DNA of 64,000 bases from Achromobacter denitrificans NBRC 15125 (lineage in GTDB: Bacteria > Pseudomonadota > Gammaproteobacteria > Burkholderiales > Burkholderiaceae_B): positions 186,001 to 250,000 of the forward strand of contig NZ_BCTQ01000002.1 of the NCBI RefSeq assembly GCF_001571365.1, read 5' to 3'. The notes beneath the pieces were generated by a model. The model was given only the letters and a program-made list of their open reading frames with translations. It was not told where the DNA came from and searched no databases. Shown one piece after another: positions 17,722 through 26,567 of the stretch. Positions within the stretch are counted from its first letter, which is position 1; each line of letters opens with the position of its first letter. A program made the position numbers and the translations under genes.

Positions 17722-17740
17722 AGCAATGATAACTATTATC
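17722..17740. promoter_or_regulatory. Fur box
   Basis: The 19-mer AGCAATGATAACTATTATC matches the consensus GATAATGATAATCATTATC at 14 of 19 positions, in a strongly AT-rich island within GC-rich DNA. It lies upstream of the FecI-like sigma gene and should allow iron-dependent repression by Fur of the sigma/fecR/receptor operon. Confidence 0.75.
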
Positions 17741-17814
17741 TATTGAGATTAGTAGTCGCCGCTCCTGCCGGCCTTAGGGGCCGCGCTGTGCGCCCCCAAA
17801 CTCCCGCCCCGCCA

Positions 17815-18894
17815 TCACTTCGGCCGAGGGTCGCGGATGCCCGGGTCCGGCGTCAGCTCGCCCCGCCGCAACCGGGGCAGGCAATTCAGCATCGCGCGCG
17901 CCACATTGCGCACCTCCTGCTGCACCGCCGTATCCCGGTCCAGGTCATCATGGCTGGTGGCATAGGGGCGGTAATAGCCGATGTAGCGTTCCAGCCGCGA
18001 GGCCGCGCCCGCGTCGATCAGGCCCATCCAGTCCAGCCAGTCGCTCAACGCTCGCCGCTGCCCCTCGATGCCGGCCACGTCGCCGTGCACCACCAGCCCG
18101 TAGGCTCGCCCGGCCAGATGCTTGGGATACGACCAGCCCGCCAGTTCGACCTGCTTGGCCTTGAGCGGATCCTTGCCGCCGGTCAGCGTCGGGTCGGGAT
18201 TGCCGCCGTCGGCGCACACCAGCCGGTCTATCATCAGCTTCAAGGGGCTGGGCGATTGGTACCAGTACGTGGGCGCCACCAGGATCACGCCATGGGCCGA
18301 CACCCATTGCTCGTAGATCTCCGCCATGGCGTCGTTGTCCTGGCCCAGCGAATGGTTGGGGTAGCAGCTGCAAGGCCAATGGCACAGCGGCATCGCGGTC
18401 GACACGCAGCCCTTGCAGGGATGGATCAGGCACTGGTATTCCGACGTCAGACGGCTGAGGTCCAGCAGATCGGTCCGCGCGCCGCCCGACTGCAGTTCTT
18501 CCAGGACGATGCGCGCCAGCCGCCAGCTCTTGGAGACCTCGCCCGGACAGGTGCCGTCATTGCGCGCCGCGCCCGCCACCACCAGCACGCGCGACGGCGT
18601 GCGCGGGTCTTGCTGCGCTTGCTCGGCGCGGGCCAGCCGGTCACGCGTTTCCTTCCACTCCACCGACAACTCGTAATCGGGATCGGCGAAGCCGGGGCCG
18701 GCCTTGACGGTGCGGGGCGACTTGCGGCCCTGCTCGTAGGCCTCCCACGCGATCTCCTCCAGGCGTTCCAGCGCCGCGTGCTCGGCCTGGAAGGCCGGGT
18801 CGTAGAAACGCCGCATGAAGCGCTCGCGGAAAGTCTCGCGGGCCAACTCGCCGGCGTATTGCCCCTTGCGCACCATCGGTTTGGCGTCGGTCAT
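17815..18894 (-). CDS. Flavodoxin-like NAD(P)H-dependent oxidoreductase with Cys-rich insert
   Basis: This 359-residue protein carries a central NADPH-dependent FMN-reductase/flavodoxin fold: RVLVVAGAARNDGTCPGEVS (phosphate loop), VILVAPTYWYQSPSPLKLMI (flavin contact) and a helix around LSDWLDWMGLI. An unusual cysteine-rich segment lies between (CLIHPCKGCVSTAMPLCHWP followed by CSC), with seven cysteines in 23 residues, suggesting a metal or iron-sulphur site. An N-terminal ~100-residue charged helical extension (RERFMRRFYDPAFQAEH) is unlike simple FMN reductases. CGGAGAA precedes the ATG. It follows the iron locus but shares no promoter with it. A role in ferric reduction is conceivable but unproven. 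Confidence 0.8.
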   Translation of the reverse strand: MTDAKPMVRKGQYAGELARETFRERFMRRFYDPAFQAEHAALERLEEIAWEAYEQGRKSPRTVKAGPGFADPDYELSVEWKETRDRLARAEQAQQDPRTPSRVLVVAGAARNDGTCPGEVSKSWRLARIVLEELQSGGARTDLLDLSRLTSEYQCLIHPCKGCVSTAMPLCHWPCSCYPNHSLGQDNDAMAEIYEQWVSAHGVILVAPTYWYQSPSPLKLMIDRLVCADGGNPDPTLTGGKDPLKAKQVELAGWSYPKHLAGRAYGLVVHGDVAGIEGQRRALSDWLDWMGLIDAGAASRLERYIGYYRPYATSHDDLDRDTAVQQEVRNVARAMLNCLPRLRRGELTPDPGIRDPRPK

Positions 18895-19018
18895 GGCGGT
18901 TCTCCGAAATGGCAGGCGTGCCGGATGCATCCGGCAGCAAGTTTCATGCCCGCGCCGGCCGCTCCAAGGCGGCGCCTGCGCGTGCTAGCCTCGCACTATT
19001 GCGGCGCGCGGAGTCCAG

Positions 19019-20104
19019 ATGAAATCCATTCTGCAGTCCGAGAAATTCCTGCTCCTGGCCTGTGCGATCGCGATCGCCGGGTACGCCGCCGACACCCGCT
19101 TGAGCAGCTACGGCCGGTTTGCCGGCCTCCTCGAAACCGCCGTCCTGATCGCCGCCATCCTGGCCGCTTCGCTGAGCGTGGCGCGCCACGCCGAACGCAT
19201 CGCCCAGAAATTGGGAGACCCCTACGGCAGCATGATCCTGACGCTGTCGGCCGTCCTGGTGGAAGTCATCGTTCTGGCGATCGTATCCTCCCGGGCCGGC
19301 TCGCCCACCCTGGTGCGCGACAGCATCTATTCGGCCGTGATGCTGGACATCAACGGCATCCTCGGGGTGGCCGCGCTGATCGGCGGCTTCAAGCATGGCG
19401 AGCAAGCCTACAACGACGACTCCGCGCGCACCTACAGCGTCATGATCCTGACCGCGGTGACGGTCTCGATGATCGTGCCCGAATTCGTGCCGCAGCCGAG
19501 CTGGCGCGCGTACAGCGGCTTCACCATCGTGGCGATGCTGCTGCTCTACAGCGTGTTCCTCCGCATGCAAACCGGTCCGCACAGTTACTTCTTCAGCTAC
19601 AGCTATCCGGACAAGAAGACCCGCCAGCCCTCGCCCGCCTCCGGCTACCCGAACCGGCGGCAATCGGTCGCCGTGATGGCGGCCGGCATCATCGCGGTCG
19701 GCGCGCTGGCCGAACTGATGTCGCATTCGCTGAACCGCAGCCTCGCGGGCATGAAGGTGCCGGTCGGCCTGGTCGCGCTGATCGTGGCCGGCATTTCGGC
19801 CGCGCCGGAAATGCTGACCGCCCTGCGCGCGGCGCTCGCCAATCGCATGCAATCGGTGGTCAACATCGCCCTGGGCGCCTCGCTATCCACGGTCATCCTG
19901 ACCGTGCCCGCCATGGAGGCCATGGCGTTGATCTCCGGGCAGCGCATCGATATGGCCATGACGCCGCTGCAGACGCTGATGATGCTGGTGACGCTGCTGG
20001 TGGCGGCCATCAACCTCAACGACGGCCAGACCAACGCAATCGAAGGCATGACGCACTTCATCCTGTTCGGCGCGTTCCTGATGCTGCTCGGGCTGGGGCT
20101 GTAG
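19019..20104 (+). CDS. CaCA-family cation/proton antiporter (ChaA-like)
   Basis: This 361-residue integral membrane protein has about eleven hydrophobic segments. The two inverted alpha-repeat motifs of the Ca2+/cation antiporter superfamily are visible: GSMILTLSAVLVEVIVLAIV in the first half and AGISAAPEMLTALRAALANR plus VVNIALGASLSTVILTVPAM in the second. Length and layout resemble ChaA, the Ca2+(Na+,K+)/H+ antiporter. The ATG at 19019 has a weak GGAG. It stands alone, divergent from the flavoprotein gene. The transported ion cannot be told from sequence. Confidence 0.85.
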   Translation: MKSILQSEKFLLLACAIAIAGYAADTRLSSYGRFAGLLETAVLIAAILAASLSVARHAERIAQKLGDPYGSMILTLSAVLVEVIVLAIVSSRAGSPTLVRDSIYSAVMLDINGILGVAALIGGFKHGEQAYNDDSARTYSVMILTAVTVSMIVPEFVPQPSWRAYSGFTIVAMLLLYSVFLRMQTGPHSYFFSYSYPDKKTRQPSPASGYPNRRQSVAVMAAGIIAVGALAELMSHSLNRSLAGMKVPVGLVALIVAGISAAPEMLTALRAALANRMQSVVNIALGASLSTVILTVPAMEAMALISGQRIDMAMTPLQTLMMLVTLLVAAINLNDGQTNAIEGMTHFILFGAFLMLLGLGL

Positions 20105-20281
20105 CGGCGCGACCGCGCCTGCCAGCCCCGCGACGACACGCTTGCCACGCTTCGCATATTGGTGCGCGCGGCACAACAGAGTGCTTCCGGCGGCAGGCCT
20201 ACCGCGTGCCGGACGCCCGACCTACGATGCATTCATCCCTGTCCCCTCTCGCAGCCCCCCACGCCCTATCGGAGCACACTC

Positions 20282-21115
20282 ATGAACGCCAACATCCTCA
20301 CCACCACGGACGGCACGCAGATCTACTACAAAGACTGGGGCGAAGGCCCGGTCGTCACCTTTTCCCACGGCTGGCCGCTGAACGCGGACGCCTGGGACGG
20401 ACAGATGCACTTCCTGGCGCGCAATGGTTTTCGCGTCATCGCGCACGACCGACGCGGACATGGGCGCTCGTCGCAGCCCTCGTCCGGCAATGACATGAAC
20501 GGCTATGCCGACGACCTGGCGCAGCTGATCGACGCGCTAGACCTGAAAGACATCACGATGGTCGGCCACTCCACCGGCGGCGGCGAGGTGGCGCGCTACA
20601 TCGGACGGCACGGCACCAAGCGCGTCGCCCGCGCGGTGCTCATCGGCGCGGTGCCGCCCGTCATGCTGAAGTCGGCCGCGAACCCCGAAGGATTGCCCAT
20701 CGACGTCTTCGACGGCATCCGCGCGGGCGTCGAAGGCGACCGCTCGCAGTTCTACAAGGACCTGGCCATCCCCTTCTACGGCGCCAACCGACCCGGCGCC
20801 AAGGTCTCCCAGGGCCTGCTGGACCAGTTCTGGCTGTGGGGCATGCAGAGCGGCCAGAAGAACGCGTACGAGTGCGTCAAGGCCTTCTCCGAGACGGACT
20901 TCACCGAAGACCTGAAGAAGATCGACGTGCCCACTTTGTTCATGCACGGCGAAGACGACCAGATCGTGCCCGTGCACGATTCCGCGAAGAAGGCCGCGCG
21001 GCTGGTGAAGACCGCCAAGGAGATCTATTACCCCGGCGCGCCCCACGGCCTCACCGCCACCATGCAGGACCGCATCAACGCCGATCTGCTCGCCTTCCTT
21101 CGCGCGTCCGCCTGA
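20282..21115 (+). CDS. Alpha/beta hydrolase, non-heme haloperoxidase/esterase type
   Basis: This 277-residue alpha/beta-hydrolase has the oxyanion region [12 protein letters not shown], the nucleophile elbow GHSTGGGE (Ser97), an acid in HGEDDQIVP and the histidine in GAPHGLTAT. The HGWPL and GHSTGG pattern with [11 protein letters not shown] is typical of cofactor-free chloroperoxidases, which are perhydrolases/esterases. The frame is open further upstream, but the ATG at 20282 has GGAG and starts at the usual family N-terminus. A metallo-hydrolase gene follows 28 bp later, probably in the same transcript. Confidence 0.92.
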   Translation: MNANILTTTDGTQIYYKDWGEGPVVTFSHGWPLNADAWDGQMHFLARNGFRVIAHDRRGHGRSSQPSSGNDMNGYADDLAQLIDALDLKDITMVGHSTGGGEVARYIGRHGTKRVARAVLIGAVPPVMLKSAANPEGLPIDVFDGIRAGVEGDRSQFYKDLAIPFYGANRPGAKVSQGLLDQFWLWGMQSGQKNAYECVKAFSETDFTEDLKKIDVPTLFMHGEDDQIVPVHDSAKKAARLVKTAKEIYYPGAPHGLTATMQDRINADLLAFLRASA

Positions 21116-21143
21116 GCGGCCGCGCCTTCCCGGAGATTTCGTC

Positions 21144-22061
21144 ATGCTTGCCATAGACCACACCTTGCCCATCAACGTCGAAACCCCCATCGACTTGGTT
21201 CCATCCCGCTACGCCGTGCAGATCGGAGAGATCGATGCGCTGGTGGTCAGCGACGGCGTGCTGCCGCTGCCAACCGCCACGATGGCCACGAACGCGGATC
21301 CGGCCGACCTGGCGAATTGGCTGGAACACATGTTCATGCCGCCCGACGCCTTCGACTGGCCGCTGAACGTGATGGTGGCCCGCAGCGGCAACCAGACCAT
21401 TCTTATCGACGCCGGGTTGGGCGGGCAGTTCGCCGGCTTCCCGCGGGCGGGGCAGTTCCCTCAGCGGCTGGAGGCAGCCGGTATCGCGCTGGAGTCCGTG
21501 ACGGACATCATCATCACCCACATGCACATGGACCACGTGGGCGGCCTGCTCGTGCCCGGCGTGAAGGAACGCCTGAGCCCCGACGTGCGCGTCCACGTGT
21601 CGGAGACGGAAGTCGAGTTCTGGACGTCGCCCGACTTCTCCCACACCGTCATGCCCAAGCCCGTGCCCGCCGTGCTCCGCTCCACGGCCACCCGCTTCTA
21701 CGAGGAGTACCGCGACCGGCTGCGGATCTTCCAGGACCGGCACGAGGTTGCGCCGGGCGTGATCGTCCGCCTCACCGGCGGGCACCCCCCTGGGCACAGC
21801 GTCGTGGACCTGGTGTCGGAAGGCGAACGGCTGACTTTCGCCGGCGACGCCGTGTTCCCGGTCGGTTTCGACCATCCCGAATGGCACAACGGCTTCGAAC
21901 ACGATCCCGAGGAATCGGCCCGCGTCCGTATCGCGCTCTTCCAGGAACTGGCGAAGAACCGCGGACTGCTGGTGGCCGCCCACTTGCCCTTTCCTTCGGT
22001 CGGACGGGTGGCGGTCGACGGCGACGCCTTCCGCTGGGTGCCGGTCATCTGGGACTACTGA
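21144..22061 (+). CDS. Metallo-beta-lactamase-fold hydrolase
   Basis: This 305-residue MBL-fold enzyme has the zinc-binding signature THMHMDHVGG, the further ligand regions GHPPGHS and FAGDAVFP, and a C-terminal histidine in AAHLPFPSVG. The N-terminal region (ALVVSDGVLPLP, NVMVARSGNQTILIDAGLGG) matches the lactonase/quorum-quenching-like subgroup. GGAG precedes the ATG, and it follows the haloperoxidase-like gene by 28 bp, suggesting one operon. Substrate unknown; lactone or ester hydrolysis is likely. Confidence 0.9.
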   Translation: MLAIDHTLPINVETPIDLVPSRYAVQIGEIDALVVSDGVLPLPTATMATNADPADLANWLEHMFMPPDAFDWPLNVMVARSGNQTILIDAGLGGQFAGFPRAGQFPQRLEAAGIALESVTDIIITHMHMDHVGGLLVPGVKERLSPDVRVHVSETEVEFWTSPDFSHTVMPKPVPAVLRSTATRFYEEYRDRLRIFQDRHEVAPGVIVRLTGGHPPGHSVVDLVSEGERLTFAGDAVFPVGFDHPEWHNGFEHDPEESARVRIALFQELAKNRGLLVAAHLPFPSVGRVAVDGDAFRWVPVIWDY

Positions 22062-22208
22062 TCGCACGCTTTGCGGGAGCGCCCCGCTGCCGTTGCGCGG
22101 CAACTGCCCCAAAACCCCGTCCGGCCAGTTGGAGGCAACGCGCGCGGCGGGTGTTCTGCATCGGCTCGCATTCCGTCCTAAAATGAGCGGTTTTCCGAAA
22201 GAACCGTC

Positions 22209-23171
22209 ATGGCCATCGCCATGAAGGGCTTTCATCCTTTACAAATAAGTGTGGTGAAGATGAACAAGCCTTTCATTTCGCTGTGCCCGGAAATTACGCG
22301 GGCACACGCGCTGACGCTGATGGATTGGTTGGAAGACGAGCGCGTCACCTGCTACCTGAGCGATTCGCGCCACGTCTCCCGCTTCATCGAGCAAGCCATC
22401 GATCGGACGCAATTGCCGATCCTGACCCATTTGTTCAACCAGGGCGGCCGATTCTTCATGGCCTATGACCGGCATGATGCCCCGGTGGGCTTCGTCCGTC
22501 TCATCAAGACCGGCCCCAACTGCGAGATCGTCCTGGTCATCGGAGACTGCGACCAATGGGGCCGAAACCTCGGCGCCAGCACGATCCGCGAAGGCATGAA
22601 ACTGGCCTTCCTCGACATGCGGGCCGAGAAGCTCATCGCCAAGATCCACCCGGACAACGAGCGCTCGCTGAAAGCCTTTCTGCGCAGCGGCTTTTTGCTT
22701 GAGACGGAAACGCCGACATTGAAGTCGTTTTCCATGACGGCGGGGCGCTACCTCCGCTTCTTGCGCGAAGATACCGTTGGCGACTCCACCGAGATCTACG
22801 TCACTGAGATCGACAAAGCCCGGCTCAAGAGCCTGATCGAGCTCGAACAAGGTCCGGCCGTCGTCGAGCTCGAACATGAGCTTGAGCGGGCCATCGTCGT
22901 CAAGCCGGAGCAGGTGCCGCGCAATGTCGTCACGATGAACTCCAGGGCCTTGCTGCAGCTGGACGACGACGAAATCGAAGTGGCCCTGGTCTACCCGGAG
23001 GATGCCGACAGCAGCGCCGGCAAGCATTCCGTGTGCTCCGACATCGGCGCCGCCATCCTGGGCTACCAGGAGGGGGACGCCATCGACTGGCGGATTTCGG
23101 ATCGGACCCGCCGGATCGGGATCAGGAAAGTGCTCTACCAGCCGGAAGCCGCGGGCCACTTCCACCTGTAG
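22209..23171 (+). CDS. Fusion of GNAT acetyltransferase and Rnk/GreA-like regulator
   Basis: This 320-residue two-domain protein joins a GNAT-type domain (about residues 20-175) to a Rnk-like domain (about 190-320). The GNAT part shows PVGFVRLIKTGPNCEIVLVI, WGRNLGASTIREGMKLAF and AKIHPDNERSLKAFLRSGF. The Rnk part has IYVTEIDKARLKSLIE, PEQVPRNVVTMNSRALLQLD, IEVALVYPEDAD, SDIGAAILGYQEGDAIDWRI and KVLYQPEAAG, the GreA/GreB C-terminal fold of the nucleoside diphosphate kinase regulator that contacts RNA polymerase. An in-frame ATG at 22260 (MNKPFISL) is an equally possible start. No neighbour suggests a pathway. Confidence 0.87.
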   Translation: MAIAMKGFHPLQISVVKMNKPFISLCPEITRAHALTLMDWLEDERVTCYLSDSRHVSRFIEQAIDRTQLPILTHLFNQGGRFFMAYDRHDAPVGFVRLIKTGPNCEIVLVIGDCDQWGRNLGASTIREGMKLAFLDMRAEKLIAKIHPDNERSLKAFLRSGFLLETETPTLKSFSMTAGRYLRFLREDTVGDSTEIYVTEIDKARLKSLIELEQGPAVVELEHELERAIVVKPEQVPRNVVTMNSRALLQLDDDEIEVALVYPEDADSSAGKHSVCSDIGAAILGYQEGDAIDWRISDRTRRIGIRKVLYQPEAAGHFHL

Positions 23172-23213
23172 GTCCGCCCTTGGCCCGGGCTTCGCCCGTC
23201 AGGCGCGACACGC

Positions 23214-24269
23214 CTACGCCGCAATGGCCTGGGCCAGCATCTGGATGGACAGTGGCGCGCAGCCCTCGGCATCGTTGCTGATCGTCACGTAGGCCGGCTG
23301 GCCCGCCCCCGTGATTCCGCGGATCGTGCGCGCCAGCACCGTGCGGGTAGGGAGATCCTCACTGAGAATGGCATTGAACGGATCGTGCTTTTTCTGCGCG
23401 TCGGCATAGCCATACGCGCCGAAAATCCGGTTCAGGTTCCACCGGCAGACCAGCGGCCCCGGCCATAGTGCGCGCAGTATCGGCAGTTGCGCTTCGATCG
23501 GCGGCATCTTGCCATGCAGGCCCAGGCAGAAAGTGGCCCCATGCGCCTTGAGCGTATCGACCAGCGCCTGGCCCAGCAGTTCAGGGTCCCGCACTTCCAC
23601 CGCGACGATCACGGCGTCATGCGCGGACACAGCCTCCCGGACCGCCGCCAGCATGTGGCCCAGCTTCTCGAACAGCGCCGCGGGGCGACTCAGCCACCCC
23701 CAAGGCAGCGGACTCAGCTGGAACACCAGGACCCCGAGCTTGGCACCCAGGCCTTCGAGCGTCGGCCGCACGAATTCCTGGACGGCCAGCGACGGATCGA
23801 GGAAAACCGGGTTGGCCGCGCGCGCCCTGCCTTCTTCGCCACGCGCCTGAGCGTCGGTAATGCTGGCGGGACATTTGACGACGAAACGGAAGTCGTCATC
23901 GACCTGCCCCGCGTAGGCGGCATACTGGCTTGCCGTCAACGGGCGCCAGAACGTGCGGTCCACGCAGACCGTGCGCAAAAGCGGATGCTGATGGTAGGCG
24001 CCGAGACCATGCTTGGACAGCGTGCTCGAATCGTATTCGCCATCCCAAACTAACCCTTGCCAGCCTGGGTATGACCAGGTGGAGACGCCAAAGCGCAGCT
24101 GCGCCGGAAGCTGCTGCGCGAGCGCGCGCCAGTCCTGCGCCGCAGGCGCGGGAAGCACCTTGGCCATGCTGCGGAGGACGGAAAAGTCCGGATCGGCTCC
24201 GGAGGCCGCAGGATTCGGGGAATGGACCGGAGGCTGGAGCAGCGCATCTCCGAAAAGATCGTCTTGCAT
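23214..24269 (-). CDS. DUF72 family protein
   Basis: This 351-residue protein has the TIM-barrel-like DUF72 fold of unknown function. Family segments are RFGVSTWSYPGWQGLVWDG, FRFVVKCPASITD, LGVLVFQLSPLPWGW, VIVAVEVRDPELL and GPLVCRWNLNRIFGAYGY. An N-terminal polar extension begins MQDDLFGD. The frame is open up to an ATG at 24323, but no good ribosome site is seen at either start. It has no operon partner. The biochemical role of DUF72 is not established. Confidence 0.85.
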   Translation of the reverse strand: MQDDLFGDALLQPPVHSPNPAASGADPDFSVLRSMAKVLPAPAAQDWRALAQQLPAQLRFGVSTWSYPGWQGLVWDGEYDSSTLSKHGLGAYHQHPLLRTVCVDRTFWRPLTASQYAAYAGQVDDDFRFVVKCPASITDAQARGEEGRARAANPVFLDPSLAVQEFVRPTLEGLGAKLGVLVFQLSPLPWGWLSRPAALFEKLGHMLAAVREAVSAHDAVIVAVEVRDPELLGQALVDTLKAHGATFCLGLHGKMPPIEAQLPILRALWPGPLVCRWNLNRIFGAYGYADAQKKHDPFNAILSEDLPTRTVLARTIRGITGAGQPAYVTISNDAEGCAPLSIQMLAQAIAA

Positions 24270-24483
24270 ACTTGTCACACTGGCACGGGATAGGCTTAAG
24301 GGTACTTGAATAGCGCCGGACATGTTTCCGCACTATCGAAGGCAGGCAGAAGGAAGAGATCCTCGCCGAGCTGCGTCAGCCTGGCGTCCCGGCCGCTGAC
24401 GCCCTGGCATCCGCTCGTCCCGTTTCGCCTGATTGCCGGCGCCGTGCGTGCGCCACCTCTGCACGCAGCCACCCATAGAACTG

Positions 24484-24507
24484 TTGTGGTGCCAAACCAC
24501 AATTTTT
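24484..24507 (+). terminator. Hairpin with T-run in the 24270-24543 intergenic region
   Basis: TTGTGGT-GCCAA-ACCACAA followed by TTTTT reads as an intrinsic terminator on the plus strand, though no plus gene ends near it. A second repeat, CAATTT/AAATTG, overlaps its right side. It may instead act for the minus-strand genes ending at 24544, or be an operator. The rest of this 274-bp gap shows no gene. Confidence 0.35.
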
Positions 24508-24543
24508 CGGGTGAAATTGCAGTCTGACACCGCGGACGGCACA

Positions 24544-25428
24544 TTAGAGGGTGATTTCCTCAAGGTCGTTAGCGATGATCAGGCGCCCATGGAAATCGCG
24601 GCTGACTTCCTCGCGCAAGCGCTCGATCATGGCGGTTTCATTCCTGGGGCGATGATGGGTCAACACCAGCGTGCCGACATTGCAGGCCGCTGCGATCTTG
24701 CCCACGGTGTCGCCACAGGCCAGTGTGTGTTTGGCGAGATTGCGGAAGTGTTCATTCGTGATCTCCGCATCGGCCAGGTAGCAGCACTGGACCAGCACGT
24801 CGGCATTCTTGGCCAGGCGTCGCAGCCCCGCGCAGTCGACCGTGTCCCCGCTGATGGCCACGACCTTGCCTTGGGTCTCCACGCGATAGCCGTAGCAAAT
24901 CCAACGCTTCAGGAAAGCGCGCGAGAACTCCAATCCGTGTCCATGCACGACCGACTCCGCAAACACCCGCCAGCGCTCCGTCTCCGCCACCAACCCAGGC
25001 GCCACGTCCACGGTATCGATCGCGGACCAGCCGCCATGCGTGGGCTCTCCATCCGATCGCCACTCGATGTCCTTGTCGTACACCTGCGTCAGCAACGCGT
25101 TCATGATGCGCTTCGTGTCGGGCGGACCCCGGAACGATAGCGCATGGCGGCGCCCGTGAAGCCACGTGCTCAACGCCACGTCGAACAGGTCTCCAATATG
25201 GTCGAAATGGTGGTGCGTGATGAAAACGTCCTTCAACGATTCGAGCGCGATACCAGCCCGCACCATCTGCACGACCACACCACGCCCGACGTCGAAAAGC
25301 AGCGTTTCGTCGCCGATCTTCACCACGGTGGCGGGGCCCGCCCGCTCGGGATCCGGGCGGGGACCGCCGGTCCCCAGAGTCTGGACTCGCACAGGCAGGC
25401 TGGGAATTTCGTTCCGTATCGTCATCAT
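24544..25428 (-). CDS. Metallo-beta-lactamase-fold hydrolase, RNase Z/arylsulfatase-like
   Basis: This 294-residue MBL-fold protein has the ELAC/RNase Z-like layout: VRVQTLGTGGPRPDPERAGP, FDVGRGVVVQMVRAGI, then the zinc motif ITHHHFDHIGD, VVAISGDTVDCAGLRRLA and LTHHRPRNE. Such proteins in Bug-rich genomes usually act on small esters rather than tRNA. The first ATG (25428) overlaps the stop of the upstream Bug gene as ATGA, so the pair is translationally coupled. The Bug probably binds the substrate or product of this hydrolase. Confidence 0.9.
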   Translation of the reverse strand: MMTIRNEIPSLPVRVQTLGTGGPRPDPERAGPATVVKIGDETLLFDVGRGVVVQMVRAGIALESLKDVFITHHHFDHIGDLFDVALSTWLHGRRHALSFRGPPDTKRIMNALLTQVYDKDIEWRSDGEPTHGGWSAIDTVDVAPGLVAETERWRVFAESVVHGHGLEFSRAFLKRWICYGYRVETQGKVVAISGDTVDCAGLRRLAKNADVLVQCCYLADAEITNEHFRNLAKHTLACGDTVGKIAAACNVGTLVLTHHRPRNETAMIERLREEVSRDFHGRLIIANDLEEITL

Positions 25429-26420
25429 TGCTCCAATGTAAATCCAGTTTCGCGGATGATGTCGCCCCAGACTTGACTGTCCCGCCGCACGCGCTCGCCG
25501 AATTCCGCGGCGGACAAATAGCGCGTGCGCAGATCCTGCTGCACGATTTGCCGTTGCACGGCCGGCGCCTTGAGCGCATCGGCCAACGCCAAGTTGAGCG
25601 ATTCCGCCTGTGCTGCGGCTGTGCCCCTGGGCGCGAAGAATCCATACCACAACGACACGTCCTCCATGTCGCGCAGTCCAGGCACTGCCTGCGCCATGGT
25701 GGCGACTTCAGGCAACAAGGGCGACCGCTCCTTGCCCGTCACGCCGAGCACCTTGATACGCCCCTGCTTGTGCAGTTCGACCGCTTCGCCCGAGGTAATG
25801 ATCGCGGCCTGGACTTCCCCGCTCTGGACTGCGATCAGCACGGGAGCTGTCCCCTTGTACGGGATGTGGAGCATGTCCAGGCCCGCCGCGCGGTTCAACA
25901 TGACGCCGAGGAAGTGCGATGGCGTGCCCGCCGACATGGAGCCATAGCTGACGGTACCCGGCCGGGACCGGACGTATTCGATGAACTCGGCCAGGTTGGA
26001 CGCGGGCACCGTTGGAGCGGCCACCAGCGCCAGGCTGAAATCTCCCAGTTCCGCCACGGGAGTCAGATCTGCGATCGGGTCGAAGGTCATCTTCGGGTAC
26101 AACGCGGGAAAGAAGGCCGGCACGACCACGGGGGCCAGTAGCAAGGTCGTATTGTCGGGCCGCGCACGCGCTACTGCCTGCGCCGCAATCAGGCTGCCCG
26201 CGCCCGGTTGATTGTCCACCACCACAGGACGCCCAGTCATTTCAGTCAGGCGCTGTCCGACTACGCGCGCCAGGATGTCCAGCGCGCCGCCCGGCGGAAA
26301 GCCCACCACGATATGCAGCGGCACCGGCGTCTGGGCCCGCGCCAACCGAACTGCCGCGCTGGCTGCAATCAACCCACAGAAGCGGCGCCTCGCCGCTTTG
26401 CCCGAGATATCTATCATCAT
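25425..26420 (-). CDS. Bug/TctC-family periplasmic solute-binding receptor
   Basis: This 331-residue Bug protein has motifs VGFPPGGALDILARVVG, VDNQPGAGSLIAAQAVA, RARPDNTTLLLAP and HIPYKGTAPVLIAVQSG. Its signal peptide contains RRRFCGL before a hydrophobic stretch ending ARA/QTPVP, so Tat export is possible, unlike the other Bugs here. AAAGGA precedes the ATG pair at 26420. The only operon partner is the MBL-fold hydrolase, overlapping by 4 nt. A perfect CTTGTATATACAAG palindrome lies ~150 bp upstream. Confidence 0.92.
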   Translation of the reverse strand: MMIDISGKAARRRFCGLIAASAAVRLARAQTPVPLHIVVGFPPGGALDILARVVGQRLTEMTGRPVVVDNQPGAGSLIAAQAVARARPDNTTLLLAPVVVPAFFPALYPKMTFDPIADLTPVAELGDFSLALVAAPTVPASNLAEFIEYVRSRPGTVSYGSMSAGTPSHFLGVMLNRAAGLDMLHIPYKGTAPVLIAVQSGEVQAAIITSGEAVELHKQGRIKVLGVTGKERSPLLPEVATMAQAVPGLRDMEDVSLWYGFFAPRGTAAAQAESLNLALADALKAPAVQRQIVQQDLRTRYLSAAEFGERVRRDSQVWGDIIRETGFTLEQ

Positions 26421-26567
26421 CGCGTGTCCTTTCAGAATTTCCACCGTGCGTCCATTGCGCGCTAGATCAGGCGCCATCGGCTCCGTGCTGACCTGACCGG
26501 GAATCCGATGACGGCATCGAGCCGCGCCGCATACCATAAGACCGCATGATAATAACGCCTGTATTAT

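Noticed and set aside
24306-24527. A 73-codon plus-strand frame in the gap between the DUF72 and MBL genes
   Set aside because: No ribosome site, no family, and it runs through the hairpin at 24484; too weak to call a gene.
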